Positions 50,023 through 59,863 of a stretch of DNA of 64,000 bases are shown piece after piece. The notes below the pieces were generated by a model. It saw only the letters and a list, made by a program, of their open reading frames with translations. It was not told the DNA's origin and ran no database searches. The position numbers and the translations under genes are program-made. This stretch comes from Guptibacillus hwajinpoensis. Lineage in GTDB: Bacteria > Bacillota > Bacilli > Bacillales > Guptibacillaceae. The stretch lies in NCBI RefSeq assembly GCF_029277305.1, contig NZ_CP119526.1; one strand, written 5' to 3'. Every line of letters begins with the position of its first letter. Positions within the stretch are counted from its first letter, which is position 1.

Positions 50023-50253
50023 TTACACAAGATACGCAACGAGAATTGAAAGAACGAAGAACAAAACGGCGAGTACGACCGTTACTTTATTTAAAACCGC
50101 TTCAAACCCACGGGCTTTCTGTTTTCCGAATAATTGTTCCGCTCCACCTGTAATCGCTCCTGATAATCCAGCGCTTTTACCTGATTGAAGCAAGACAACA
50201 GTGATTAATAAGACTGATACGATAACTAACGCAATTGTTGCTGCAAGATGCAT
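50023..50253 (-). CDS. secG: Preprotein translocase subunit SecG
   Basis: 76 residues, two hydrophobic helices (4-22 and 54-74) joined by the family loop LLQSGKSAGLSGAITGGAEQLFGKQKARG. Accessory subunit of the SecYEG channel. It stands between eno and the esterase gene as in B. subtilis, but separated from eno by two large repeats. Confidence 0.96.
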   Translation of the reverse strand: MHLAATIALVIVSVLLITVVLLQSGKSAGLSGAITGGAEQLFGKQKARGFEAVLNKVTVVLAVLFFVLSILVAYLV

Positions 50254-50391
50254 GATTCCACCTCCCGGACTATAGCCTTTCCAATACTATAAATTTACCA
50301 TAAAATTTTCAGTAAAAGCAATCTATTTCGGGAATAGAGGACATTCTCATACCTTCTTAACATTGTGTTAACACTTCTTGAGTGGTACCAA

Positions 50392-50595
50392 CTGTTTTTG
50401 TAGACCTTGTTGCGATAAGAGTGGTGGCTGATTTGCGCTCCAGGTGCTCGCTTTCCGCGGGGCGGGCGGTGAGCCTCCTCGTCGCTTACGCTCCTGTGGG
50501 GTCTCACCTGTCCCGCTAATCCCGCAGGAGTCGAGCACCTTCCGCTACAATCAGCTGTGAAGTGTGGTTCGTCATACAAACCCGTCTTCAAAACA
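50392..50595. repeat. MITE-like repeat, family A copy
   Basis: Complete core in copy-1 orientation (TTGCGCTCCAGGTGCTCG to CGAGCACCTTCCGCTACA); the terminal repeats are eroded. Confidence 0.75.
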
Positions 50596-50640
50596 AAATC
50601 ACTTAAAAAAGGCTATGTTAGCTCATATTGTTAATTTCTC

Positions 50641-50783
50641 GATTTTTGGCTTATTCGAGTGAAACCTCAGTTTCACTCGCCTTTCAGCTCTGCTGAAAGG
50701 TCGCCCTGGGGTGACCAATCGTCTGAGCAAATGAATTTGCTCGAAGCGTTTGGTCACCCCAGGGCGTAAATGAGCCAAAAATC
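50641..50783. repeat. Multi-hairpin palindromic repeat, family B, copy 2
   Basis: Same architecture as 3388-3529: outer stem (50641-50655 with 50769-50783, one G-T pair), GAGTGAAA...TTTCACTC (50657-50678), CCTTTCAGC...GCTGAAAGG (50680-50700), a 15-bp perfect stem GCCCTGGGGTGACCA (50703-50717) with its complement (50751-50765), and GAGCAAAT...ATTTGCTC (50725-50742). The 15-bp stem is unrelated in sequence to that of copy 1. With the family A copy it fills 50254-50830. Confidence 0.85.
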
Positions 50784-50833
50784 AATACCGTTTATTAACA
50801 TAGCCTAGAAAAAGAAAAGCACCCATCAAAAGA

Positions 50834-50859
50834 AACCCCCGCGCTTTCACGCGGGGGTT
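50834..50859 (-). terminator. Terminator of the glycolytic operon
   Basis: AACCCCCGCG / CGCGGGGGTT, 10-bp GC-rich stem, 8 bp after the eno stop. Confidence 0.9.
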
Positions 50860-50866
50860 GTTCAAC

Positions 50867-52156
50867 TTACTTCTTATCTAAGTTGTAGAAGCTAGTGCGA
50901 CCACCGTAGATTGCAAGGTGCTCAAGCTCGTCTTCGATACGAAGAAGCTGGTTGTACTTCGCAACGCGGTCCGTACGAGACGGTGCGCCTGTTTTGATTT
51001 GTCCAGCATTTGTTGCAACAGCGATGTCAGCGATTGTTGTATCTTCTGTTTCACCAGAACGGTGAGAGATAACAGCTGTGTAACCAGCGCGTTTCGCCAT
51101 TTCGATTGCATCAAACGTTTCAGTAAGTGTACCGATTTGGTTAACTTTAATTAGGATCGAGTTACCTACGCTACGCTCGATTCCTTCAGAAAGTTTGTTT
51201 GTGTTTGTAACGAAAAGATCGTCACCAACAAGTTGAACTTTCTCACCAAGAGCTTGAGTAAGTTTCTCCCAACCTTCCCAGTCGTTTTCATCAAGACCGT
51301 CTTCGATCGAGATGATCGGGTATTTCTCACAAAGCTGGCTGTAGAATTCGATCATTTCTTCAGACGTTTTTACAACGCCTTCTCCAGCAAGGTTATATTT
51401 ACCGTCGCTGTAGATTTCAGAAGATGCAACGTCAAGTGCGATCATAACTTCTTCGCCTGGCTTGTAACCAGCTTTTTCGATTGCTTCAATGATTGTTTGG
51501 ATCGCTTCTTCGTTTGAACCAAGGTTAGGAGCGAATCCACCTTCGTCACCTACAGAAGTGTTAAGTCCTTTTGCTTTAAGAACACCTTTCAAGCTGTGGA
51601 AAATTTCTGCACCTGTACGTAGTGCTTCTTTGAAAGAAGGTGCGCCAACAGGCATAACCATAAATTCTTGAATGTCTACGTTGTTATCAGCGTGCTCTCC
51701 ACCGTTAAGGATGTTCATCATTGGTGTTGGAAGAGTTTTCGCGTTGAATCCACCAAGGTATACATAAAGTGGTAGTTCAAGTTCTTCAGCAGCAGCACGA
51801 GCTACAGCCATAGATACACCAAGGATAGCGTTAGCGCCAAGGTTACCTTTGTTGTCAGTACCGTCAAGGTCGATCATCATGTGGTCGATTCCTAGTTGGT
51901 CATAAACGCTCATACCTACTAGCTCAGGAGCGATTGTTTCGTTAATGTTCGATACTGCTTTTTCTACACCTTTACCAAGGTAACGATCTTTGTCACCGTC
52001 ACGAAGCTCAACTGCTTCGTATTCTCCAGTGGATGCACCAGATGGTACCATTGCGCGTGCTTTTACGCCCGCGTCTGTAAATACTTCTACTTCAACTGTT
52101 GGATTACCACGGGAGTCTAGGACTTCGCGTGCATATACGTCAGTAATGATTGGCAT
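50867..52156 (-). CDS. eno: Enolase
   Basis: 429 residues, full length: ARGNPTVEVEVFTDAG-type N-terminus (DSRGNPTVEVEV), catalytic SVGDEGGFAPN and the enolase signature ILIKVNQIGTLTET. It converts 2-phosphoglycerate to phosphoenolpyruvate and is also an RNA degradosome partner. Last gene of the cggR operon, 24 bp after gpmI. Confidence 0.98.
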   Translation of the reverse strand: MPIITDVYAREVLDSRGNPTVEVEVFTDAGVKARAMVPSGASTGEYEAVELRDGDKDRYLGKGVEKAVSNINETIAPELVGMSVYDQLGIDHMMIDLDGTDNKGNLGANAILGVSMAVARAAAEELELPLYVYLGGFNAKTLPTPMMNILNGGEHADNNVDIQEFMVMPVGAPSFKEALRTGAEIFHSLKGVLKAKGLNTSVGDEGGFAPNLGSNEEAIQTIIEAIEKAGYKPGEEVMIALDVASSEIYSDGKYNLAGEGVVKTSEEMIEFYSQLCEKYPIISIEDGLDENDWEGWEKLTQALGEKVQLVGDDLFVTNTNKLSEGIERSVGNSILIKVNQIGTLTETFDAIEMAKRAGYTAVISHRSGETEDTTIADIAVATNAGQIKTGAPSRTDRVAKYNQLLRIEDELEHLAIYGGRTSFYNLDKK

Positions 52157-52180
52157 AATGTCATCTCCTTTAAATGTTCG

Positions 52181-53713
52181 TTATTTAATTAATGATTTTC
52201 CTGTCATTTCTTTCGGTTGCTTGCCGCCAAGCAAATCAAGAAGGGTTGGTGAAAGGTCCGCAAGAATACCATCTGTACGAAGCTCAGCACCGTCTTTTGT
52301 AACAATAACAGGTACAGGACTCGTTGTATGAGCAGTCATCGCATCGCCATCAAGCGTTGTAACTTCATCTGAGTTCCCGTGGTCAGCGGTAATAATGGCA
52401 TGTCCGCCTTTTTCAGTAATTTTGTCCACGATCTTACCAAGACATTCGTCTACAGCTTCAATCGCTTTGACTGTCGGTTCAAGCATTCCGGAATGCCCTA
52501 CCATGTCAGGGTTAGCAAAGTTCAAAATAATCGCATCGTGCTTATCGGCATCGAGTTCTTTCAGTAACGCGTCCGTTACTTCGTAAGCGCTCATCTCCGG
52601 CTTCAAGTCATAGGTTGCAACCTTCGGAGAGTCGATAAGAATACGTTCTTCACCAGGAAACTCTTCTTCGCGTCCACCGCTAAAGAAGAAAGTAACGTGT
52701 GGGTATTTCTCTGTCTCAGCAATACGAAGCTGAGTGTAATCCTGTTGTGCTAATACTTCGCCAAGCGTGTTATCAAGATTTGTTGGTTTGAAAGCAACGT
52801 CGCCTCCAACTGTTTCACTAAAACGAGTAAGTGAGACAAAGTGGAGATTTTTAGGACGTTCTTCTCCACGATCGAAACCGCGGAAATCATCATTCGTAAA
52901 GACTTGTGAAATCTGGATTGCTCGGTCAGGACGGAAGTTAAAGAAGATCACTGCGTCTTCATCATCTACCGTCGCAATCGGTGAACCGTCTTCTTCAGTC
53001 ATGACAGAAGGAAGAACGAATTCATCATAGATTTCATTTTTGTAATTATCATCAACTAATTCGTATGGGTCTTTGTAAGAAGGACCTTCACCGTATGCCA
53101 GGGCACGGTAAGACTTCTCTACACGATCCCAACGCTTGTCACGGTCCATGGAATAATAACGGCCTGATAGCGTCGCTAGACGACCAACGCCGACTTCTTT
53201 CATTTTGTCCTCTAACTGCTCAATGTAGGTTTTCGCAGATTGTTGGCCAACATCACGACCATCAAGGAATCCGTGAACATAGACATCTTCTAGTCCTTGC
53301 TTTGCAGCTAGTTCAAGAAGAGCAAAAAGATGTTTGATGTGACTATGAATACCACCGTCAGAAAGAAGTCCGAACAAGTGTAGGCTTGTCCCCTTTTTCT
53401 TCGCATGGTCAATAGCCTCTAGAAACGTTTCGTTCTCGAAGAAGTCGCCTTCTTCAATAGAAAGATTCACTCTTGTTAAACTTTGGTACACAATACGGCC
53501 TGCGCCGATATTCAAGTGACCAACTTCAGAGTTACCCATTTGTCCATCTGGAAGTCCAACAGCTTTACCACTCGCCTGTAGGGTAGCGTGTGGGTATTGG
53601 TTCCAATAACGATCAAAGTTAGGTTTGTTAGCGTGTGCTACGGCATTTCCTTTTTCCTCATCCCTTAGGCCGAAACCATCAAGGATAATTAAAGCTTCTG
53701 GCTTTTTAGGCAT
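52181..53713 (-). CDS. gpmI: 2,3-bisphosphoglycerate-independent phosphoglycerate mutase
   Basis: 510 residues, alkaline phosphatase-type fold with the phosphoserine motif MGNSEVGHLNIGAGR and metal ligands in ADHGNSDE (near residue 445). The enzyme needs Mn(II). The ATG at 53713 follows GGAGG and overlaps the tpiA end by 8 bp, indicating translational coupling. Confidence 0.97.
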   Translation of the reverse strand: MPKKPEALIILDGFGLRDEEKGNAVAHANKPNFDRYWNQYPHATLQASGKAVGLPDGQMGNSEVGHLNIGAGRIVYQSLTRVNLSIEEGDFFENETFLEAIDHAKKKGTSLHLFGLLSDGGIHSHIKHLFALLELAAKQGLEDVYVHGFLDGRDVGQQSAKTYIEQLEDKMKEVGVGRLATLSGRYYSMDRDKRWDRVEKSYRALAYGEGPSYKDPYELVDDNYKNEIYDEFVLPSVMTEEDGSPIATVDDEDAVIFFNFRPDRAIQISQVFTNDDFRGFDRGEERPKNLHFVSLTRFSETVGGDVAFKPTNLDNTLGEVLAQQDYTQLRIAETEKYPHVTFFFSGGREEEFPGEERILIDSPKVATYDLKPEMSAYEVTDALLKELDADKHDAIILNFANPDMVGHSGMLEPTVKAIEAVDECLGKIVDKITEKGGHAIITADHGNSDEVTTLDGDAMTAHTTSPVPVIVTKDGAELRTDGILADLSPTLLDLLGGKQPKEMTGKSLIK

Positions 53714-54467
53714 TCTGACCAGCCTCCAAAAGCTGAAGGAAAGATTTCGCATCAAGGCTCGCGCCGCCGACTAAAGCTCCATCAATGTCGGATTTACCCA
53801 TAAGCTCTTCAATGTTACCAGGTTTAACACTGCCACCATATTGGATACGAACCGCATTAGCTGTTTCGTCAGATGTTTCATCTTTTAGTACGCCGCGGAT
53901 AAACGAACATACATCGTTCGCTTGATCGCTTGTTGCTGTTTTACCAGTTCCAATTGCCCAGATAGGCTCATATGCAATAACAGATTGAGCTACCTGTTCA
54001 TTTGTAAGACCAGCAATTGCTTTTTGAACTTGTGCTTTCACGATATCTTCTGTAACGTCGCTTTCACGCTGTTCAAGCGTTTCACCAACACAGATGATCG
54101 GTGTTAGGTTATGTTTGAACGCAGCATGAGTCTTCTGGTTAACAACTTCGTCCGTTTCACCAAATAGCTCACGACGTTCTGAGTGGCCAAGAATAACGTA
54201 GCCTACTCCAAGATCGTTAAGTGCTACAGGGCTAATTTCACCTGTAAACGCGCCGTTTTCTTCAAAGTGCATATTTTGAGCACCTACATGAAGTGCTGTT
54301 CCTTCTAGCTCATCCGTTAAATAATCAAGGAAAAGAGCAGGAGCACAGACAACGGAATCTACGCGATTGCCATCAGGAATAAGTCCTTTCACTTCGTCAA
54401 CAAAGCTTTTTGTTTCCGTAAGTGTTTTGTTCATCTTCCAGTTACCTGCGATGATTGGTTTGCGCAT
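53706..54467 (-). CDS. tpiA: Triosephosphate isomerase
   Basis: 253 residues with GNWKMNKT (Lys12), ILGHSERR (catalytic His), and AYEPIWAIGTGKTA (Glu167 loop), GGSVKPGN. ATG at 54467 gives the standard N-terminus MRKPIIAGNW; a GTG two codons upstream is possible. Confidence 0.97.
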   Translation of the reverse strand: MRKPIIAGNWKMNKTLTETKSFVDEVKGLIPDGNRVDSVVCAPALFLDYLTDELEGTALHVGAQNMHFEENGAFTGEISPVALNDLGVGYVILGHSERRELFGETDEVVNQKTHAAFKHNLTPIICVGETLEQRESDVTEDIVKAQVQKAIAGLTNEQVAQSVIAYEPIWAIGTGKTATSDQANDVCSFIRGVLKDETSDETANAVRIQYGGSVKPGNIEELMGKSDIDGALVGGASLDAKSFLQLLEAGQNA

Positions 54468-54506
54468 GTTCACTCACCATCCTTTTTAGAATTAAACATA
54501 AGTATT

Positions 54507-55691
54507 TTACTTGTCATTAAGTGCGACAACGCCTGGAAGTTCTTTACCTTCCATGAATTCAAGAGATGCACCGCCACCAGTAGAAATATGACTCATTTGA
54601 TCAGCATATCCGAATTTCTCTACAGCTGCTGCAGAATCTCCGCCACCGATAACAGAGTACGTGTCATTTGCATTTGCTAGAGCTTCAGCTACAGCTTTTG
54701 TACCATTAGCATAAACTTCTAGTTCAAATACACCCATTGGTCCGTTCCAGATAACGAGTTTAGAGTCAGCGATTACTTTGCTGTACGTTTCTCTCGTTTT
54801 CGGTCCGATATCAAGTGCTTCCCAATCGGAAGGAATTTCTTCGATGCTTACGACTTTCGTGTTTGCATCATTTGAGAAATCATCACCAATGATAACGTCT
54901 TCTGGCATGTAGAAGTTAACGCCTTTTTCTTTTGCCTTATCCATGAATGATTTAGCAAGATCGATTTTGTCTTCTTCAAGAAGAGACAAACCAACTTCAT
55001 GTCCAAGTGCTTTCACAAATGTATAAGCAAGACCGCCGCCAATGATCAAGTTATCTACTTTATCAAGTAGGTGATCAATTACACCGATTTTGTCTTTTAC
55101 TTTTGCTCCACCAACGATAGCTGTGAAAGGACGAGATGGCTCTGTTAGAGCACTACCAAGTACTTCAAGCTCTTTTTCCATCAAGAAACCAGCTACAGCA
55201 GGAATATGATGAGCAATACCTTCTGTTGAAGCATGCGCACGGTGTGCAGCTCCAAAAGCATCGTTTACATAGAGATCTGCCATTGCAGCAAATTTCTTCG
55301 CAAGTTCTTCATCATTCTTCTCTTCTCCAGCTTCAAAACGAACATTCTCAATAAGAAGAAGATCGCCTTCTTGAAGGTCTTCAATAGCACGGTCTACTTC
55401 TTCACCATAGACAGCGTCTGTTTTTGTAACGGTTTTGCCAATGAGATCACTTAAGCGGTCTGCAACCGGATCAAGACGTAACTCATCAACAGCTTCACCT
55501 TTAGGACGACCCAAATGACTTGCAAGGATTACTTTTGCTCCTTGATCAGACAAATGCTGAATCGTAGGAAGTGCAGCTTTAATGCGTGTTTCGTCTGTTA
55601 CCTTTCCATCTTTCATAGGTACATTGAAATCAACGCGGCAAAATACCTTTTTGCCTTTTAACTCGACGTCGCGAATTGATTTTTTGTTCAT
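54507..55691 (-). CDS. pgk: Phosphoglycerate kinase
   Basis: 394 residues with VFCRVDFNVPM, SHLGRPKG, GGAKVKDKIGV and the C-terminal GGGDSAAAVEK/ISTGGGASLEF motifs. It makes ATP from 1,3-bisphosphoglycerate. ATG 55691 is preferred over an in-frame start at 55712. It lies 130 bp after gapA; the spacer shows no clear terminator. Confidence 0.97.
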   Translation of the reverse strand: MNKKSIRDVELKGKKVFCRVDFNVPMKDGKVTDETRIKAALPTIQHLSDQGAKVILASHLGRPKGEAVDELRLDPVADRLSDLIGKTVTKTDAVYGEEVDRAIEDLQEGDLLLIENVRFEAGEEKNDEELAKKFAAMADLYVNDAFGAAHRAHASTEGIAHHIPAVAGFLMEKELEVLGSALTEPSRPFTAIVGGAKVKDKIGVIDHLLDKVDNLIIGGGLAYTFVKALGHEVGLSLLEEDKIDLAKSFMDKAKEKGVNFYMPEDVIIGDDFSNDANTKVVSIEEIPSDWEALDIGPKTRETYSKVIADSKLVIWNGPMGVFELEVYANGTKAVAEALANANDTYSVIGGGDSAAAVEKFGYADQMSHISTGGGASLEFMEGKELPGVVALNDK

Positions 55692-55821
55692 CACGCGTGT
55701 CCTCCTCTGCAAAAATTAATAAAGGTAATCTCTCAAACCTTTTAAATGGAGCTATAATTCCTAAAATACATGGAAAAGGAGGAAGGCTCAAGACTTCCTC
55801 CTCCTCTATTAACAATTCTTA

Positions 55822-56829
55822 TTATAGCCCTTTTGCAGCAATGTAGTCGACTAGGTCTACAACGCGGTTAGAATAACCCCACTCGTTGTCGTACCAAGAG
55901 ATAACTTTTACCATGTTACCATCGATACCCATTGTAGAAAGACCATCTACGATTGAAGAATTAGGGTTACCATTGTAGTCTTTTGATACTAGTGGCTCGT
56001 CGCTGTAACCAAGGTATCCTTTAAGGTCGCCTTCAGCAGCTTCTTTAAGAGCAGCGTTTACTTCGTCAACAGATACATCAGCATCAAGTTCAGCTACAAG
56101 GTCAACGATTGATACGTTTGGAGTAGGTACACGCATAGCCATACCATTCAACTTACCATCAAGCTCTGGAAGTACAAGAGATACTGCTTTAGCAGCGCCT
56201 GTAGATGTTGGAATGATGTTTTCAGCTGCCGCACGTGCACGACGGTAGTCTTTATGTGGAAGATCAAGAATTTGCTGATCGTTTGTATAAGAGTGAGTTG
56301 TTGTCATTAGACCACGCTTGATACCGAACTTGTCGTTCAATACTTTAGCAACTGGTGCAAGACAGTTTGTTGTACAAGATGCGTTTGAGATTACGTGGTG
56401 GCTAGCTGCATCGTACTTGTCTTCGTTAACACCAAGAACAACTGTGATGTCTTCGTCTTTAGCTGGTGCGGAGATGACAACTTTCTTAGCGCCTGCTTCA
56501 AGGTGCTTCGCAGCGTCTTCACGGTTTGTGAAACGTCCAGTGGATTCGATAACCACTTCAACACCAAGGTCTCCCCAACCAAGTTGTGCAGGGTCGCGCT
56601 CAGAAAGAACTTTGATTTCAGTTCCGTTAACTACAAGGTTCTCACCGTTAACTTCTACTTCTACATTAAGTTCTCCGTGTACGGAATCGTATTTAAGAAG
56701 ATGCGCAAGCATGTTTGCATCTGTAAGATCGTTTACAGCTACGATATCAACACCAGGGTTGTTTAGTGCTGCGCGGAATACATTACGTCCAATACGTCCA
56801 AAACCGTTAATACCTACTTTTGTTGCCAT
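55822..56829 (-). CDS. gapA: Glyceraldehyde-3-phosphate dehydrogenase (glycolytic)
   Basis: 335 residues: INGFGRIGRNVFRAA Rossmann start, active-site SNASCTTNCLAP (Cys152) and the NAD-type discrimination region (VNDLTDANMLAHLLKYDSVHG). Second gene of the CggR-controlled operon, 50 bp after cggR. Confidence 0.98.
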   Translation of the reverse strand: MATKVGINGFGRIGRNVFRAALNNPGVDIVAVNDLTDANMLAHLLKYDSVHGELNVEVEVNGENLVVNGTEIKVLSERDPAQLGWGDLGVEVVIESTGRFTNREDAAKHLEAGAKKVVISAPAKDEDITVVLGVNEDKYDAASHHVISNASCTTNCLAPVAKVLNDKFGIKRGLMTTTHSYTNDQQILDLPHKDYRRARAAAENIIPTSTGAAKAVSLVLPELDGKLNGMAMRVPTPNVSIVDLVAELDADVSVDEVNAALKEAAEGDLKGYLGYSDEPLVSKDYNGNPNSSIVDGLSTMGIDGNMVKVISWYDNEWGYSNRVVDLVDYIAAKGL

Positions 56830-56879
56830 TGTGTAGTTCCTCCTTGAATTTCCTCGTTTCCCGAGGTGTGTTTTATTTA

Positions 56880-57908
56880 TTAAAGGGATGTACCCTCTAG
56901 TAACGCTTTTGCTGCACCTTCATCAGTGACGAGGATGCTTTGAATGCCAGTCTTTAGATAGGCTTCGATGGCTTTCGCTTTCGAACGGCCGCCGGCTACC
57001 GCAATGACTAGTTCACTTCGTTCCAAATCTTCGAGTTGCAGTCCGATTGTCTTCACTTTATGAACGACTTCTCCTGACTGATTGAAGTAATACCCGAACG
57101 CTTCAGCGACAGCGTGTTCCTGCTCAATCTTGTCAATCACATCAAGCGTGGATTTACGCCTCTGCGCCATTGTTTTAGCTTCTCCAATCCCATGAATCAC
57201 AATACCGGCTGACTTGATAATTCCAAGTAAATCTTTCACACCAGGTTCTTCAATTAAAGATTGATAAGCCTCTTCGCTTAATTGATCAGGTACATGAAGC
57301 AAACGATAATCAGTATGGGCTTTTCGCGCCATCTTCGCACATATGGTGTTTGCCTGATTTTCAACCTGTTCGCCAAGACCACCACGGGCCGGTACAAACA
57401 GCGTTCCTTCCATATCAGACGAAGGAATCATCATGTCGGCTACACCTGCGAGTGTGGTACCGCCTGTTACAGCAATCACTCTACGCGTGAGCTGAAACTT
57501 TTTCAAGCGTCCCACTGCGGCTCTACCCATTTCTTTCTTTACCCAGGGAGTATCATCGCTATCACCAGGAACAATAAAGACTTCTGGAATGTTGAGCGCT
57601 TCTTTCAAACGTTCCTCAAGGTTATCAAGACCGGATACTTCATTCATAACCGGTTCCAATTCCATTAGAAGCTGTTCGCCTTCCTCGGTCAAATGCATGC
57701 CTTGGATAGACATTTCAAGCAACCCCTGATCTTTCAGGAAAGTAACTTCACTTCTAAGTACCCTTTCGGTTATATCGAGACTGTTCGCAAGACTGCGTCT
57801 ACCAATTGGCTGCATCAGTCTTAACTGTCTCAATACTCTATAGCGCTTATTCATAACCTCCAGCATGTCCGGTAATAGTTTTTGTTGAAGTGACAATAAT
57901 GAGCGCAT
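56880..57908 (-). CDS. cggR: Central glycolytic genes regulator CggR
   Basis: 342 residues of the SorC/DeoR-like family: N-terminal DNA-binding domain (RVLRQLRLMQPIGRRSLANSLDITERVLRSEV, residues 23-54) and a sugar-binding domain that in B. subtilis binds fructose-1,6-bisphosphate (GGTTLAGVADMM, about 150). First gene of its own operon, with a textbook operator upstream. Confidence 0.96.
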   Translation of the reverse strand: MRSLLSLQQKLLPDMLEVMNKRYRVLRQLRLMQPIGRRSLANSLDITERVLRSEVTFLKDQGLLEMSIQGMHLTEEGEQLLMELEPVMNEVSGLDNLEERLKEALNIPEVFIVPGDSDDTPWVKKEMGRAAVGRLKKFQLTRRVIAVTGGTTLAGVADMMIPSSDMEGTLFVPARGGLGEQVENQANTICAKMARKAHTDYRLLHVPDQLSEEAYQSLIEEPGVKDLLGIIKSAGIVIHGIGEAKTMAQRRKSTLDVIDKIEQEHAVAEAFGYYFNQSGEVVHKVKTIGLQLEDLERSELVIAVAGGRSKAKAIEAYLKTGIQSILVTDEGAAKALLEGTSL

Positions 57909-57947
57909 AATTCGTCTCCCCTGTGATTCTTTTCTTTTCCTAACTGA

Positions 57948-57983
57948 GACGTATTATGTCCCGCTTAGACATTTTTAGTCCCA
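57948..57983 (-). promoter_or_regulatory. CggR operator
   Basis: On the minus strand TGGGAC-N6-TGTC-N4-CGGGAC-N6-CGTC, matching the known direct-repeat operator CGGGAC-N6-TGTC-N4-CGGGAC-N6-TGTC with two base changes. It lies between the promoter and cggR, so CggR acts as a roadblock in the leader. Confidence 0.92.
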
Positions 57984-58015
57984 CCTGGATCAAAAAAGAA
58001 CTTCTTACAATTTTC

Positions 58016-58044
58016 ATTGTAGCAGTTGCCAAAAGCATGGGCAA
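58016..58044 (-). promoter_or_regulatory. Sigma-A promoter of the cggR-gapA operon
   Basis: On the minus strand TTGCCC (58044-58039), 17-bp spacer, TACAAT (58021-58016), giving a transcript start about 25 bp upstream of the CggR operator. Confidence 0.75.
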
Positions 58045-58063
58045 CTATGATATACTGAAAATT

Positions 58064-58300
58064 TTAAAGTAAGCGTTTTCTTAGCGATATTTTTGATAAT
58101 CGCCCATAATCGACTACTTCTCCATCCACTTCAACTACTGGAATCATCACCATAAACTTCTCCAAAAGTTCTTCATCTTGATAAATATCCTCTGTTTCAA
58201 AGGTAAAGTCCACCTCTTCTTGGAGATCTTGGAGAAGGTAATATGCTTCATCGCAAAGAGGACAATTCTCCTTCGTATACAAAATAACCGACTTTCCCAT
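58064..58300 (-). CDS. Glutaredoxin-like protein (CPLC motif)
   Basis: 78 residues, thioredoxin fold start VILYTKENCPLCDEAYYLL with a CxxC pair (Cys14, Cys17) and cis-Pro in VMIPVVEVDGE (Pro54). DUF836/glutaredoxin family; it may act in thiol exchange. AGGAGG upstream of the ATG. Lies between rpoN and cggR. Confidence 0.88.
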   Translation of the reverse strand: MGKSVILYTKENCPLCDEAYYLLQDLQEEVDFTFETEDIYQDEELLEKFMVMIPVVEVDGEVVDYGRLSKISLRKRLL

Positions 58301-58351
58301 CTACTAAACCTCCTGTCTTTCTTTAGTTTACTGAATAGAAGAATTCTAAGC

Positions 58352-58378
58352 AAAAAAAATCAGCTGCCTCTGCAGCTG
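58352..58378 (-). terminator. Terminator of rpoN
   Basis: CAGCTGC / GCAGCTG stem followed on the minus strand by eight T residues, starting at the rpoN stop. Confidence 0.88.
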
Positions 58379-59674
58379 TTATACAAACCTTTTTCGTTTT
58401 GAAGAACTAACGATGTTCAATTCATCTCGATACTTCGCAATTGTTCTTCTCGATACTTCCACGCCTTTCTGGATATGAAGCGCTTCTACTATTTTCTGAT
58501 CCGAGAGTGGCTTTAGCTTACTCTCATTCTCAACAAGTTCCTTAATGAACAATTTTACACTAGATGAAGAGGTACCTTCTAATGAGTCACTCGATAGTCG
58601 TGAAGTAAATAAATCTTTTAATGCAAACAAACCATGAGGCGTTTGGACATATTTACTTTTGATTGCTCGACTCACCGTTGACTCATGAACGTTCGCTTCC
58701 AACGCCACTTCTTTCAATGTTAAAGGTGCAAGATCAGCTACACCATATTTCAAGAATCTTTGCTGATGCATTATAAAAACTTTCATAATTGAACGCAGCG
58801 TTTGCTTCCTTTGCTCGATGCTTTTTAATAGCCAGTTAACCTGCTGGTACTTATCTTTTAAATATTCAGCTGCTTCAATCGTTTTAAATGATTTATAGTC
58901 GTTACTTACTTTCATAGCGGGTAATTCGTCATCTAATAAGGTGATTGTAAATGTACCGTTCTTTTCGACAATCATTACATCTGGCACAACGTAAGACGGT
59001 CTCTCAACAGCCCATTTTGACCCTGGACGAGGATCGAGTGTTGCAATTAGGTCAGCTGCACGCTGTATTTCTACTGTGGATACGCTGTACTCTTTAGCAA
59101 GGTCTCTAAACTTTTTCTCTGCTAGCGCTTTCAAATTCTCTTGAACTAAAACACGAGCCAGCTCATTTAATGAATTCGATTCATTAAGCTGTAAATAAAG
59201 ACATTCCGAAAGAGAACGCGCGCCAATTCCTATAGGATCAAGAAGCTGAACATGTCGAACCGCTTCGTCTATTTCGTCTTTCTGTACATGAAGTAAAGAC
59301 ATCATTTCAAATTCATTCAATCTTAAATAGCCGGCATCATCCACGTTATCGATAAGGTAATGAACAAGACTTTCAATCCTGGGTGTCAGCTTTAAACATC
59401 TAGCTTGTTCGTGAAGCTCATCCTGTAAGGTTTTTCTTGATTCCGCATACTCGAGTGGATCCTTCTTGGTCTCCCCATCATATACTCGTTTCGAAGAACG
59501 AACGCCACCTTCCCAGGATGAAGTCTGCAATTCTATAAGAGGATTCTCAAGAGCCTGCTCTTTCACATACTCCATTAATTCAGCCGTAGAATATTGTAGT
59601 ATCGAAATTGCCTGATGCAACTGGGTTGTCATGACTAGTTTCGTTGTCTGCTTTTGAATCAATCCTAATTCCAT
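58379..59674 (-). CDS. rpoN: RNA polymerase sigma-54 factor (SigL)
   Basis: 431 residues: N-terminal Gln-rich activator region (residues 1-50, LIQKQTTKLVMTTQLHQAISIL), core-binding domain, helix-turn-helix (EVALEANVHESTVSRAIKSKYV) and the RpoN box ending the protein (SRRTIAKYRDELNI). Directs transcription from -24/-12 promoters with enhancer-binding proteins; none is encoded in this window. Confidence 0.97.
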   Translation of the reverse strand: MELGLIQKQTTKLVMTTQLHQAISILQYSTAELMEYVKEQALENPLIELQTSSWEGGVRSSKRVYDGETKKDPLEYAESRKTLQDELHEQARCLKLTPRIESLVHYLIDNVDDAGYLRLNEFEMMSLLHVQKDEIDEAVRHVQLLDPIGIGARSLSECLYLQLNESNSLNELARVLVQENLKALAEKKFRDLAKEYSVSTVEIQRAADLIATLDPRPGSKWAVERPSYVVPDVMIVEKNGTFTITLLDDELPAMKVSNDYKSFKTIEAAEYLKDKYQQVNWLLKSIEQRKQTLRSIMKVFIMHQQRFLKYGVADLAPLTLKEVALEANVHESTVSRAIKSKYVQTPHGLFALKDLFTSRLSSDSLEGTSSSSVKLFIKELVENESKLKPLSDQKIVEALHIQKGVEVSRRTIAKYRDELNIVSSSKRKRFV

Positions 59675-59863
59675 CGCAATCCCTCCACCTTTATCATACT
59701 ATATAGCTTTATCTTATGGTATGGAAAAAAGAAAATCACCAGAATTTTCTGTTACTTAACGGCAGGTCTTGACACCTTTTTTTATGTAAATTGATGAAAA
59801 AGCCCGTCCTTAGGTCAAATTTCTACATAAACTGTCTTATAGAGAGAAAAGGAGGCAAATACC

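Noticed and set aside
56318..56836. Long plus-strand frame opposite gapA
   Set aside because: Antisense shadow of a highly biased gene; no ribosome site and Ser/Thr/Pro-rich shadow composition. Similar shadows oppose ilvD, eno, gpmI and the rhodanese cluster.
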